Assembly: GCA_023392285.1 (NCBI GenBank)
Contig: JAEVZK010000069.1
Location: forward strand, 1-23,253
Length of the DNA stretch: 23,253 nucleotides
Direction: 5' to 3'
Source of the DNA: Armatimonadota bacterium
GTDB lineage: Bacteria > Armatimonadota > Fimbriimonadia > Fimbriimonadales > Fimbriimonadaceae
The position numbers were made by a program, and so were the translations under genes. The notes beneath the pieces are model-generated. The model did no database searches, was not told where the DNA came from, and worked only from the letters and a program-made list of their open reading frames with translations. Below, in pieces: positions 8,303-15,336 of the stretch. The stretch's first letter is position 1. The number at the start of each line of letters is the position of its first letter.

Positions 8303-9586
8303 GACGATCAAGCGGCGGAGAGTCTCCTCAAATTCCGGGAAGCTCGTTTCGATCGTCTCGGCTCCCTTGATGGTGGTCTCACCTTCGGCAATAAGCCCGG
8401 CAACCGCGAACGCCATCGCGATCCGGTGGTCGTGGCAGGCATCAACTTCCACTCCGGTTAAAGTAGTTGGACCCGTGATTCCGAGGCCGTCTTCAAAAAC
8501 CTCCACATCAGCGCCCATTCGGGTCAGGTGATTGGCGGTGAGCTTCAGACGATCGGTTTCTTTCACCCGCAATTCGCCAGCATCTTTGATAATCGTGGTT
8601 CCTTCACACTGAGTGGCAAGGACGGACAATACGGGAATTTCATCGATGAGGCGAGGCACGAGGCTTCCGCCGATCACGAAGGGTTGCTTCTCGGCAGCGA
8701 AGCTCACGGATAGATCTGCGACAGGCTCTCCCAATTCGATCGTCTCCTTCAAGATTCGGCAGTTGATTCCACACTGTGCAAAGACATCGAGGATTCCGCT
8801 TCGGGTCGGATTCAGTCCAACTTGCCGAAGGATCAGCTCACTTTCGGGAATTAAGGCGGCGGCCACCATGAAGAAAGCCGCGCTGGATATATCGCCCGGA
8901 ACCGTGAATTCGAAGGGCTGAGGAACGGCGGGACCGGTGAGCGCGCTGAACGCGCGACCGTCGGTTTCGATTGTAATTTCGATTGGAACTCCGAGCGAGG
9001 AAAGCATACGTTCCGTGTGATCGCGGCTTAACGACGGCTCCTCCACCGAGGTACGACCCTTCGCGCGAAGCGCCGCCAGCAAGATCGCACTCTTGATTTG
9101 AGCGCTTGCGACGGGTGAAACGTAAGCAAGAGGCTTGACCTCGGTTCCGCGGATTCGCAGCGGAGGCGTATCTCCGACGATCTCTGCACCCATGAGCTGC
9201 AGAGGCTTGGCGATCCGTCCCATGGGCCGTTTGCTCAAGGACGCATCTCCGCTCAACGTCGCTGAAATTGGCCTTGAGGCGATTAACCCCGAAAGAAGGC
9301 GCATGGTGGTGCCGCTGTTGCCGCAGTAAAGCTCACCGGTCGGTTCGCTCCAGGCGCGTGCTGGAGTAAGAACGACTTCAGTGTCGCCATTTCGCCTTGC
9401 GCGCAGGCCCATCGACTTCAGGCATTCGAGTGTCCGCTCACAATCTTCGCCGCGAAGAGGGCTTCGGACCAGACTCTCGCCCTCGGCGATGGCTCCAAGC
9501 ATATAGGCGCGGTGGGTGAGCGACTTGTCGCTCGGGGGTCGCAGTTCACCCATCAGCCTGTTCACCTTCCCCACGGTTATATCCAT
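8300..9586 (-). CDS. aroA: 3-phosphoshikimate 1-carboxyvinyltransferase (EPSP synthase), class II-like
   Basis: AroA joins shikimate 3-phosphate and phosphoenolpyruvate in the sixth step of the shikimate pathway to aromatic amino acids. The 428 residues show PPSDKSLTHRA (17-27, substrate lysine 21), GNSGTTMRLL (89-98), LSGDASLSKRPMGR, the catalytic aspartate in IDEIPVLSVLA (Asp315), KETDRL (342-347) and DHRIAMAFAVAGL. Three motifs described for class II, glyphosate-tolerant enzymes are present: RDHTE (188-192), SAQIK (161-165) and NPTR (259-262). ATG 9586 has TAGACT six bases upstream. It heads the minus-strand cluster and diverges from rdgB. Confidence 0.97.
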   Translation of the reverse strand: MDITVGKVNRLMGELRPPSDKSLTHRAYMLGAIAEGESLVRSPLRGEDCERTLECLKSMGLRARRNGDTEVVLTPARAWSEPTGELYCGNSGTTMRLLSGLIASRPISATLSGDASLSKRPMGRIAKPLQLMGAEIVGDTPPLRIRGTEVKPLAYVSPVASAQIKSAILLAALRAKGRTSVEEPSLSRDHTERMLSSLGVPIEITIETDGRAFSALTGPAVPQPFEFTVPGDISSAAFFMVAAALIPESELILRQVGLNPTRSGILDVFAQCGINCRILKETIELGEPVADLSVSFAAEKQPFVIGGSLVPRLIDEIPVLSVLATQCEGTTIIKDAGELRVKETDRLKLTANHLTRMGADVEVFEDGLGITGPTTLTGVEVDACHDHRIAMAFAVAGLIAEGETTIKGAETIETSFPEFEETLRRLIV

Positions 9587-9592
9587 AGTCGG

Positions 9593-9598
9593 AGTCTA
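9593..9598 (-). promoter_or_regulatory. TAGACT -10-like box, 6 bases before aroA
   Basis: Minus-strand TAGACT-CCGACT-ATG. With only 31 bases between aroA and rdgB, this box and the rdgB box (9606-9611) must work in a very compact divergent promoter. No good -35 is visible. Confidence 0.4.
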
Positions 9599-9605
9599 CA
9601 TGGAA

Positions 9606-9611
9606 TAATCT
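9606..9611 (+). promoter_or_regulatory. TAATCT -10-like box, 6 bases before rdgB
   Basis: TAATCT-GAGCTT-ATG on the plus strand. It overlaps an AATAAT that is also -10-like. There is no Shine-Dalgarno sequence before rdgB, which fits a leaderless mRNA. Confidence 0.4.
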
Positions 9612-9617
9612 GAGCTT

Positions 9618-10229
9618 ATGCAGCGAATGGTGATCGCCACCCACAACCGGAAGAAGGCTGGTGAAATGATCCAAATTCTGTCCCAGGAGGTGCCCCATCT
9701 GCAGCTGCTGACGCTAGCGGACTTCCCGGGAGCTCCCGAACCCGAGGAGACAGGGAGCACTTATCAGGCGAATGCAACGATCAAAGCGGAATCTGCACAA
9801 GCGTTCACCAGCGAATGCTCGCTTGCAGATGACGCAGGCTTGGAAATCGACTACTTGAACGGCGAACCGGGCGTGTGGAGCAAACGGTTTGCCGGGGAAG
9901 AAACGCCGTTTACCGAGAAAATGGCGAAGATCTTAGCGCTGATGAAGGACACTAAAGGTAAAGAGCGAGCAGCCCGGTTTCGATGCTGTATCGCCTTGAC
10001 CCATGGTAGAGATCAAACGACCACATTTGAGGCCATCTGTGAGGGTCTTATTGCGGAGCATCCTTCGGGAAGTGGCGGGTTTGGATATGATCCGATTTTC
10101 TATTTGCCGGACCTCGGCTGCACCATGGCGGACCTCTCTGCAGTGGAGAAACACCGCATTAGCCATCGTGGCAAGGTTTTATCGCAATTGGTGCAATATC
10201 TTAAGTCGAATGCTTGCCCCGACTGCTGA
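9618..10229 (+). CDS. rdgB: dITP/XTP pyrophosphatase (RdgB/HAM1 family)
   Basis: This enzyme hydrolyses non-canonical purine triphosphates (dITP, ITP, XTP) to monophosphate and pyrophosphate and so keeps deaminated bases out of DNA and RNA. The 203-residue protein shows the substrate-binding opening ATHNRKKAGE (7-16), ADDAGLEIDYLNGEPGVWSK with the catalytic-type aspartate pair near 71-72, the GSGGFGYDPIFYLP loop (about 150-163) and the late SHRGKVL motif that reads the base. All are in family order and the length is normal. ATG 9618 is preceded by a -10-like box and no ribosome binding site. It diverges from aroA and faces the small minus-strand gene at 10250-10375. Confidence 0.96.
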   Translation: MQRMVIATHNRKKAGEMIQILSQEVPHLQLLTLADFPGAPEPEETGSTYQANATIKAESAQAFTSECSLADDAGLEIDYLNGEPGVWSKRFAGEETPFTEKMAKILALMKDTKGKERAARFRCCIALTHGRDQTTTFEAICEGLIAEHPSGSGGFGYDPIFYLPDLGCTMADLSAVEKHRISHRGKVLSQLVQYLKSNACPDC

Positions 10230-10249
10230 TCACAGCCGGGGAGATCTGA

Positions 10250-10375
10250 TTAGCGCTTGGTCGCGTTCTTTCGGCGGGTCTCCCAGCCTTTCTTTGCGGC
10301 TTCGCTTCGGTTGCTGTGACCATTATTCTCGTTTGACTTCGAGTGAGTCGTGCGATTGTTTTTCTTCTCTGCCAT
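10250..10375 (-). CDS. Small basic KGG-like protein, 41 residues
   Basis: The minus-strand ATG at 10375 follows AAGGAG by seven bases, an excellent ribosome binding site. The 41-residue product is very polar: an Asn/Ser/His-rich first half (KKNNRTTHSKSNENNGHSN), then SEAAKKGWETRRKNATKR. The AAKKGW segment resembles the glycine/lysine motif of stress-induced KGG-repeat proteins such as YciG, and the WETRR ending is familiar from small uncharacterised proteins. That resemblance is an inference from a short motif. No membrane segment or signal peptide is present. It lies 20 bases from the convergent rdgB end, downstream of mutM on the same strand with a 284-base gap holding its own candidate promoter. 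Confidence 0.65.
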   Translation of the reverse strand: MAEKKNNRTTHSKSNENNGHSNRSEAAKKGWETRRKNATKR

Positions 10376-10441
10376 CTCTGCTCTCCTTGTTCAGGTCCGC
10401 ACAAGCATTAGTTGCATGTACATCAAGATTGACTCACATGT

Positions 10442-10476
10442 TGTGCCGGGGTTCCGGTGCTCGGACACAAATTTTT
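10442..10476 (+). terminator. Candidate rho-independent terminator, plus strand
   Basis: TGTGCCG (10442-10448) pairs with CGGACACA (10462-10469, one bulged base), followed by AATTTTT. It is about 210 bases after rdgB, the only plus-strand gene nearby, so a transcript ending here would run antisense across the small gene at 10250-10375. Confidence 0.4.
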
Positions 10477-10592
10477 ATCTTGTGCACCGAGTGAAGAAGT
10501 GATGTCGCTTAACCCTCCCGCTAAGGGGATCATTTCATTAGCACTTCTAAAAAGCAGCGGCGCGAAGCCGGTAGTTTTTGCCAGCCCTCTTT

Positions 10593-10623
10593 CTTATAAG
10601 GCGGGTGTTCTCGCGGTTGTCAA
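10593..10623 (-). promoter_or_regulatory. Candidate promoter for the small KGG-like gene
   Basis: Minus strand: TTGACA (10618-10623, perfect -35), a 19-base spacer and TATAAG (10593-10598); TTATAA with 18 is an alternative. It would give a leader of about 210 bases before ATG 10375. Shortly inside the leader lies a small hairpin CGGC/GCCG flanked by A- and T-runs (about 10549-10579), which could terminate or attenuate transcription in either direction. Confidence 0.4.
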
Positions 10624-10659
10624 CTAAGATTGGCCGTATTCCTTGTATGCAAGGTTTGG

Positions 10660-11502
10660 CTACTTCTGCACGCCAGGAACCCAAGCGGTGGTTCTGCCGC
10701 CTACCGGTTCACGGACGATCTTCTTTCCGCCGATTTCGGAGCGCCCCTTCTTACCACCCCAACGAGAGCTAAAAAGCCAATCGTCAGGATAGTTGTCGCT
10801 GTCGGCTCGTGCCTCGACGGCCACATGCATGATCGTGTTCAAAGCTTCGCGAAGTTTGTCAACTTCTTTCGGTTTGAGGCTGTCAGCCGAGCGCTTCGGG
10901 TTGATGCGAGCCTGGTATAGGGTTTCGTCAGCGATCCAGTTCCCAACCCCCGCAAAGAGCGACTGATCGAGCAATACCGCTTTTATTGGAGCCTTTCGCT
11001 TCTTCAACAGTGCGAGCAATTCTTTGCTGGGAGGCAGCTCGTCATAGCAATCGAAGCCAAGTTCCTTGATTTTCGCATCTTCTTCAGGAGAATCTCCGAG
11101 CCAGAGGCGGCCGAGCCTACGGCCATCGGTGAAGACCACTCGACGACCCTCGGACGTTTCGATGAGCAACTTCAGAAATTTGGGCCGGCCGTTCTCATCG
11201 TCCAGGGGCAATTTTCCGTGTTCCCGAATGCGGGTGGTGGGCTTCCCGACCTCGCGAATCCAGCCCGCCATTCCCAAATGTCCGAACAGCCACGGTTTTT
11301 CATCCAGCTCCAGCCACCAATACTTCCCTTTTCGTCCGACGCCCTTCACCGTTCTGTTCTCAAGGGCCCGTTGAATTGCTTCAGGCGGAATTCCCTTCAA
11401 GACGATTTCGTCTGGCGACACTTCAACTTTGGTGATCTTCTGGTCCACAAGAGCTCGTCGCATGACGCGGCAAACCGTTTCGACTTCAGGGAGTTCGGGC
11501 AT
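10660..11502 (-). CDS. mutM: Formamidopyrimidine-DNA glycosylase, zincless (plant-type) C-terminus
   Basis: Fpg removes oxidised purines such as 8-oxoguanine and nicks the abasic site. The start is set at ATG 11502 because the mature enzyme must begin PELPEVETV: the N-terminal proline is the catalytic nucleophile and Glu3 the general acid. An ATG twelve bases upstream would bury that proline. Also visible: GRKGKYWWLEL with the catalytic lysine (Lys60), the helix-two-turn-helix segment QSLFAGVGNWIADE and the GGRTTAW loop. The usual C-terminal CxxC...CxxC zinc finger is absent: there is no cysteine after WLFSSRW, and the protein ends GGRTTAWVPGVQK, much like plant and fungal Fpg. It is 280 residues, cytosolic, on the minus strand. 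Confidence 0.95.
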   Translation of the reverse strand: MPELPEVETVCRVMRRALVDQKITKVEVSPDEIVLKGIPPEAIQRALENRTVKGVGRKGKYWWLELDEKPWLFGHLGMAGWIREVGKPTTRIREHGKLPLDDENGRPKFLKLLIETSEGRRVVFTDGRRLGRLWLGDSPEEDAKIKELGFDCYDELPPSKELLALLKKRKAPIKAVLLDQSLFAGVGNWIADETLYQARINPKRSADSLKPKEVDKLREALNTIMHVAVEARADSDNYPDDWLFSSRWGGKKGRSEIGGKKIVREPVGGRTTAWVPGVQK

Positions 11503-11509
11503 GCGAAGA

Positions 11510-11515
11510 AGCATA
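11510..11515 (-). promoter_or_regulatory. TATGCT -10-like box, 7 bases before mutM
   Basis: Minus-strand TATGCT-TCTTCGC-ATG. The ATG inside the box is the rejected upstream start. It fits a leaderless message starting at the MPELPEVE codon. Confidence 0.35.
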
Positions 11516-11532
11516 CTTCGCGTTCTTTATCC

Positions 11533-11559
11533 AGAAATTCACCAGTTCTGTGCCGATTC
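11533..11559 (+). promoter_or_regulatory. Possible sigma-28-like promoter before the PEP-CTERM gene
   Basis: AGAAATTC, 11 bases, then GCCGATTC. The -10 core GCCGAT is the same as in the flagellin promoter at 12441 and shares the flanking TGTGCCGAT; the -35 matches TAAAGTTT at only four of eight bases. It would give a 5' leader of about 60 bases. Confidence 0.25.
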
Positions 11560-11624
11560 ACCAAAGTGGCACAAAGCTTTCTCTAGTGAGTCACGTTCGC
11601 CGCATGGGCGTTAGGAGAGGATCG

Positions 11625-12356
11625 ATGAAGAGTTTTCGTGCTGCATGCTTTGGTGGGCTGGCACTCGTGATTGGCGGAGCCAATGCCCAAACATTGACCG
11701 GTGCCGTCTGGTATACGATGAACCCTGAGGGGCACTTTTCTGGGGGCTACGCCAACACGTATGGCGGCGACACGTATTCGCGCAATCTCTACATCACCGA
11801 AAATCAAACGGTTGGATCTGGCGCGCTCCTCAACTCGGGCAACGTCGCGGGCGCTCCCACTCAACCCGCGATAGACATTTCCGCAGAGGGCATTCACAAC
11901 TTCCAGATGTATTGCAACAGCGATCTAAGTGGAGCCACTACTTACTGGGGTCTAAACCTGTTCTTCGACAACGATAACCTGCACCCGCTTATCGCGGCGA
12001 GAAACACCCTCGACAGCAACGGATTCACCGAAGTCAATCGCATCAACACGCCGACTTTGAACCCATTCACGATGGGAGTTGTCCAGGAGGCGGTCGGAAA
12101 CAGCGCACTGGTTCAAACCATCGGGACGAAGAAAATCAGCCTCTTGGATTATCATTCTTGGTCGGTCCACCACTACTCAGTTGACCGGGTGGATAACTTC
12201 AGCGATGCGGGCGGTCTCGGTAATGGAACGCTGGACCATGTCATCGAATTCAGTCTTCGCGTCGAGTCCGTGCCAGAGCCAGCCAGCCTTGTCGGATTAG
12301 GCGCGCTCGTCACCGGTCTCCTGGCTCGCCGTCGTCGACGCCAGGCCGCACGATAA
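11625..12356 (+). CDS. Secreted PEP-CTERM domain protein
   Basis: The 243-residue protein has a signal peptide (MKSFRAACFGGLALVIGGANA, cleavage likely before QTLTG), a Gly/Asn/Thr-rich body without recognised catalytic motifs, and a textbook PEP-CTERM tail: VPEPAS, a hydrophobic stretch LVGLGALVTGLLA and the basic end RRRRRQAAR. In the known system such tails are cut by an exosortase, placing the protein on the cell surface or in extracellular matrix. ATG 11625 is chosen because AGGAGAGG lies five bases upstream and the signal peptide begins there; an in-frame ATG at 11550 lacks both. The gene ends in a good terminator. The body has no named family that I recognise. Confidence 0.85.
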   Translation: MKSFRAACFGGLALVIGGANAQTLTGAVWYTMNPEGHFSGGYANTYGGDTYSRNLYITENQTVGSGALLNSGNVAGAPTQPAIDISAEGIHNFQMYCNSDLSGATTYWGLNLFFDNDNLHPLIAARNTLDSNGFTEVNRINTPTLNPFTMGVVQEAVGNSALVQTIGTKKISLLDYHSWSVHHYSVDRVDNFSDAGGLGNGTLDHVIEFSLRVESVPEPASLVGLGALVTGLLARRRRRQAAR

Positions 12357-12364
12357 AGTGGAAG

Positions 12365-12390
12365 AGGCAGGTTGAAATCTGCCTTTATTC
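12365..12390 (+). terminator. Terminator of the PEP-CTERM gene
   Basis: AGGCAG (12365-12370) and CTGCCT (12379-12384) form a perfect 6-base stem with an 8-base loop, followed by TTATT. It starts nine bases after the stop codon and separates this gene from the flagellin promoter. Confidence 0.7.
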
Positions 12391-12421
12391 CATATCCGGT
12401 AAAAAAATCACACGCAAAACT

Positions 12422-12448
12422 ATAAGTTTTTGAAAATTGTGCCGATCT
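12422..12448 (+). promoter_or_regulatory. Sigma-28 (FliA/SigD-type) flagellin promoter
   Basis: ATAAGTTT, exactly 11 bases, then GCCGATCT. The flagellar sigma consensus is TAAAGTTT-N11-GCCGATAA, so six of eight bases match in each box. It lies 22 bases before the flagellin GTG with a ribosome binding site (AGAGGT) in between. This implies the genome has a flagellar sigma factor. Confidence 0.75.
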
Positions 12449-12469
12449 GAATTCTAGAGGTCACACGAC

Positions 12470-13924
12470 GTGAGTTTTAGAATTAACAACAACATCCCGG
12501 CCATGACGGCGCTGCGAAACATCGACGTGAATGGATCGCAGATGCAAGGGAGCATCAACCGACTTAGTTCGGGGCTTCGCATCAATTCTGCTGCGGACGA
12601 TCCTGCCGGCTTGATCATCAGCGAGAATATGCGCGCCCAGATCAAAGGCATCGATCAGGCCGTGAAGAATTCGCAAGACGCAGTCAACATGGCGAAAACC
12701 GCCGAGGGTGCGCTCGATGAGGTGCAGACCTTGCTGCGAAATATGCGCGCTCTCGCCGTTAGCTCCGCAAACACCGGCGTTGTCGATCAAGCTGTTCTTC
12801 AGGCAAACCAGACTCAGATCCGCTCGACCCTTCAGTCCATCGACCGAATTGCCCAGCAGACCCAGTTTGGAACGAAAAAGCTCCTAGACGGCACCGCGGG
12901 CGCTCTAGCCAACGTGACTGCTCCCAATAGCGTGTCGAACATCTATATGGGTGGCACGTTCAACGGCTTCGCCGTTGCCAGTGGGCCAATCACGGTGACC
13001 AAGGTGACACAAGGAACCGTCGCGACCGTCCCCACAAACAAGACCTTTACGTCGCCGACCTCGATCGTTCCCACATCTGGCGCGATCGTCGTCAACGGCT
13101 TCTCCTTCCAGAGCTCTGGCAACGACACGCTACAAACGATGGCTTCGAAGATCAATGATATGTCTTCGACCACCGGCGTCACGGCACAGGTGGTAGGAAC
13201 GCCGGGCGCTTATTCGATTTCTCTTACTCAAAACACCTACGGTTCTCAGCACCGCATTGATTTCTTCGATCCGAGTGGCATTCTAAACACGGTTCCGGCG
13301 GTGAATGCCTCCGGCGTGGATGCCGTCTTCAATGTTTCCTCGAACACGAGCAATGGTGTGCAAACGGTGCCCTTTACCGGTGGCCGAGGCGCGGGAGATT
13401 CCGGTTTGAAGCTCACCGACAATTACGGCAACGTCGTGTTGTTGAATGAGAACGGCAACGCGAACATCAGCTCGGCAACTCAGGTCGGCGTGCTCACCGC
13501 AGGAACGGTTCAGTTCCAAATTGGCGCAAACTCGGGCCAAGCGGTGCAGTTCTCGATGCCAACCATCTTTGCCAACCGACTCGGAACGGGTGCGGTTGCG
13601 GGTCAGTCTCTCGCCACCATCGATGTGACAAGTCAGCAAGGCTCCAACGATGCGATGAAGATTATCGATGATGCGATTGAGCAGCTTTCTCAAGCAAGAG
13701 GCGAACTTGGATCGTTCCAATCGAACTTCCTCGAGTCGACCGTTCGTTCACTCGGAGTCGCTCAAGAGAATCTCACCAGTAGCGAGAGCACGATTCGTGA
13801 CTCGGATATGGCTAAGGAGATTACGGACTTCACGCGAACTCAAATCCTGCAGCAGTCCGGCATGTCCGTTCTCGCCCAAGCGAACCGACTGCCTCAGCAG
13901 GTACTCCAGCTGCTCCAACAATAA
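12470..13924 (+). CDS. fliC: Flagellin
   Basis: Flagellin is the filament subunit, exported through the flagellar type III apparatus and without a signal peptide. The 484-residue protein has the conserved D0/D1 N-terminus (FRINNNIPAMTALRNI, then LSSGLRINSAADDPAGLIIS and the helix with IRSTLQSIDRIAQQTQFGTK), a variable middle rich in Thr/Ser/Val/Gly with a flagellin-insert-like segment (VVNGFSF...DTLQTMASKIN...TGVTAQV), and the C-terminal helices ending in SDMAKEITDFTRTQILQQSG and ANRLPQQVLQLLQ. GTG 12470 follows AGAGGT by nine bases. It has its own sigma-28 promoter and terminator, so it is probably monocistronic. No other flagellar gene is in the window. Confidence 0.98.
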   Translation: MSFRINNNIPAMTALRNIDVNGSQMQGSINRLSSGLRINSAADDPAGLIISENMRAQIKGIDQAVKNSQDAVNMAKTAEGALDEVQTLLRNMRALAVSSANTGVVDQAVLQANQTQIRSTLQSIDRIAQQTQFGTKKLLDGTAGALANVTAPNSVSNIYMGGTFNGFAVASGPITVTKVTQGTVATVPTNKTFTSPTSIVPTSGAIVVNGFSFQSSGNDTLQTMASKINDMSSTTGVTAQVVGTPGAYSISLTQNTYGSQHRIDFFDPSGILNTVPAVNASGVDAVFNVSSNTSNGVQTVPFTGGRGAGDSGLKLTDNYGNVVLLNENGNANISSATQVGVLTAGTVQFQIGANSGQAVQFSMPTIFANRLGTGAVAGQSLATIDVTSQQGSNDAMKIIDDAIEQLSQARGELGSFQSNFLESTVRSLGVAQENLTSSESTIRDSDMAKEITDFTRTQILQQSGMSVLAQANRLPQQVLQLLQQ

Positions 13925-13950
13925 ATCTCAACCAAACGACACCTCCATTT

Positions 13951-13979
13951 GGCTCGCCTCTTCGGCGGGCCATTTTTTT
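13951..13979 (+). terminator. Flagellin terminator
   Basis: GGCTCGCC (13951-13958) pairs with GGCGGGCC (13964-13971, one G-U pair) around a TCTTC loop and is followed by A and seven T. A strong intrinsic terminator, as expected for a highly expressed gene. Confidence 0.9.
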
Positions 13980-14046
13980 CGTTAGCCATTTGACGAAACG
14001 TCCCGGAGCGGTTTACAGGTAAAGGGGGAGTGTCGTAGAACAATGG

Positions 14047-15300
14047 GTGAGTGAGACCTTCCAAGCCCTGAAAGTCCGGAATTACCGACTTTTTTTTACA
14101 GGCCAAACCCTCTCCCTCATCGGCAGCTGGATGGAAACGATTGCCATGGCGTGGCTCGTCTACCGGCTCACCGGCTCCGAACTGCTGCTTGGCACGGTTG
14201 CGTTCTGCTCCCAAATTCCCGCCTTCCTCATGTCACCGGTGGCGGGGGTCGTCGCTGACAAACATGATCGCCGCAAGCTGCTGATGATCACACAGAGTCT
14301 CGGTGCGGTGGAAGCCTTCATCCTTGCATTCCTAGTTCTGTCAAACCTTATCCAGCCTTGGCACATTGTCCTCACGAGCGTCTTTATCGGAATCGTGAAT
14401 GCGTTCGATATGCCAACTCGTCAGGCTCTTGTTCCTCAACTCGTCGAAGACAAGGCGATTCTGCCGAACGCCATCGCGCTTAACTCGACACAGTTCAACA
14501 TCGCGCGTCTCATTGGGCCTGCTTTGGCGGGCGTGACCGTCGCGGCGGTGGGTGAAGGCTGGTGCTTCCTGATCAATGGCGTGAGCTTTGCCTGCGTTCT
14601 CATTGCGCTCAAGATGATGCACTTAGAGCCGCCCGTCATTCAAACTTCCTCGGAAAAACCGATCAGCCGCCTCAAGGCAGGAGCCGTCTATGCCTGGAAT
14701 CATGAACCCATTCGGGCTCTGCTGCAACTCATGGCGCTCACTAGTCTGGTCAGCGGGTCTTACACCGTTTTGCTCCCAGTCATCGCAAAGTCAACGTTCC
14801 ACGGCAGTTCCGTCACTTACAGCTTGCTTTCATCTGGAGTTGCCGTCGGTGCTCTGTTTGCGGCATATTCGCTTGCGCGCCGGAGATCAGTGGTTGGACT
14901 TACTCGTTGGATCGTTCAGTCCGCGCTCGTTTTCAATCTATCGCTCGCTGCGCTGGCATTCACCGGCAACTTCTACGTGTCGCTTCCGGTCCTGGCTTTC
15001 CTAGGGTTCGGGATCATGCGGCACATGGGCTCCACGAACACGCTGATCCAGACCCTCGTCGACGACTCGATGCGAGGGCGAGTTATGTCCTTTTATATGA
15101 TGTCCTTCGTCGGAACTATGCCGATCGGCTCTCTCGCGGGAGGTGCCATTTCCGATGCGATCGGAACCGAGGGATCGCTCCTGATTTCCGCGACCGTCGG
15201 CTTGTGCGGCGTCGCCGCGTTCTACTTTGCGCTTCCGAAAATTAGGAAGGTCTTGCGGCCCATCTACGAGCAGATGGGCATCCTCGAGCCAGTGTCCTAA
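14047..15300 (+). CDS. Major facilitator superfamily exporter (MFS_3/EntS-like)
   Basis: A 417-residue inner-membrane protein with about twelve hydrophobic helices. The opening (ALKVRNYRLFFTGQTLSLIG, then W followed by a helix ending in AWLVYRLTGS) and the loop DKHDRRKLLM (MFS motif A between helices 2 and 3) are typical of the DHA3/MFS_3 group of proton-driven exporters, which includes the enterobactin exporter EntS and macrolide efflux pumps. NAFDMPTRQALVPQLV and a repeat-related second half (DSMRGRVMSFYMM) support it. The substrate cannot be told. GTG 14047 is the start; a purine-rich AGGGGGAG is 16 bases upstream, rather far. An ATG four bases before it opens only a three-codon frame. Confidence 0.9.
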   Translation: MSETFQALKVRNYRLFFTGQTLSLIGSWMETIAMAWLVYRLTGSELLLGTVAFCSQIPAFLMSPVAGVVADKHDRRKLLMITQSLGAVEAFILAFLVLSNLIQPWHIVLTSVFIGIVNAFDMPTRQALVPQLVEDKAILPNAIALNSTQFNIARLIGPALAGVTVAAVGEGWCFLINGVSFACVLIALKMMHLEPPVIQTSSEKPISRLKAGAVYAWNHEPIRALLQLMALTSLVSGSYTVLLPVIAKSTFHGSSVTYSLLSSGVAVGALFAAYSLARRRSVVGLTRWIVQSALVFNLSLAALAFTGNFYVSLPVLAFLGFGIMRHMGSTNTLIQTLVDDSMRGRVMSFYMMSFVGTMPIGSLAGGAISDAIGTEGSLLISATVGLCGVAAFYFALPKIRKVLRPIYEQMGILEPVS

Positions 15301-15323
15301 AACCCGAGGACCCGATTAAGCCG

Positions 15324-15329
15324 TACACT
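15324..15329 (+). promoter_or_regulatory. TACACT -10-like box, 7 bases before the LemA-family gene
   Basis: TACACT-TGAAAGG-TTG. The GAAAGG purines abut the TTG and are too close to act as a Shine-Dalgarno sequence, so leaderless initiation is a reasonable alternative. Confidence 0.35.
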
Positions 15330-15336
15330 TGAAAGG

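Noticed and set aside
10534..10545. TTAGCACTT resembling half of a CIRCE (HrcA) site
   Set aside because: The second half GAGTGCTAA is absent at the required distance.
11503..11514. Start of mutM four codons earlier (MLLRMPELPE)
   Set aside because: Fpg needs the proline after the initiator methionine as N-terminal nucleophile.
11567..11582. Sigma-54-like TGGCAC-N5-TTTCT before the PEP-CTERM gene
   Set aside because: The essential GC of the -12 element is TC here, so one of the two invariant dinucleotides is missing.
14043..14054. ATG four bases before the exporter start
   Set aside because: It opens a frame of only three codons (MGE, stop).
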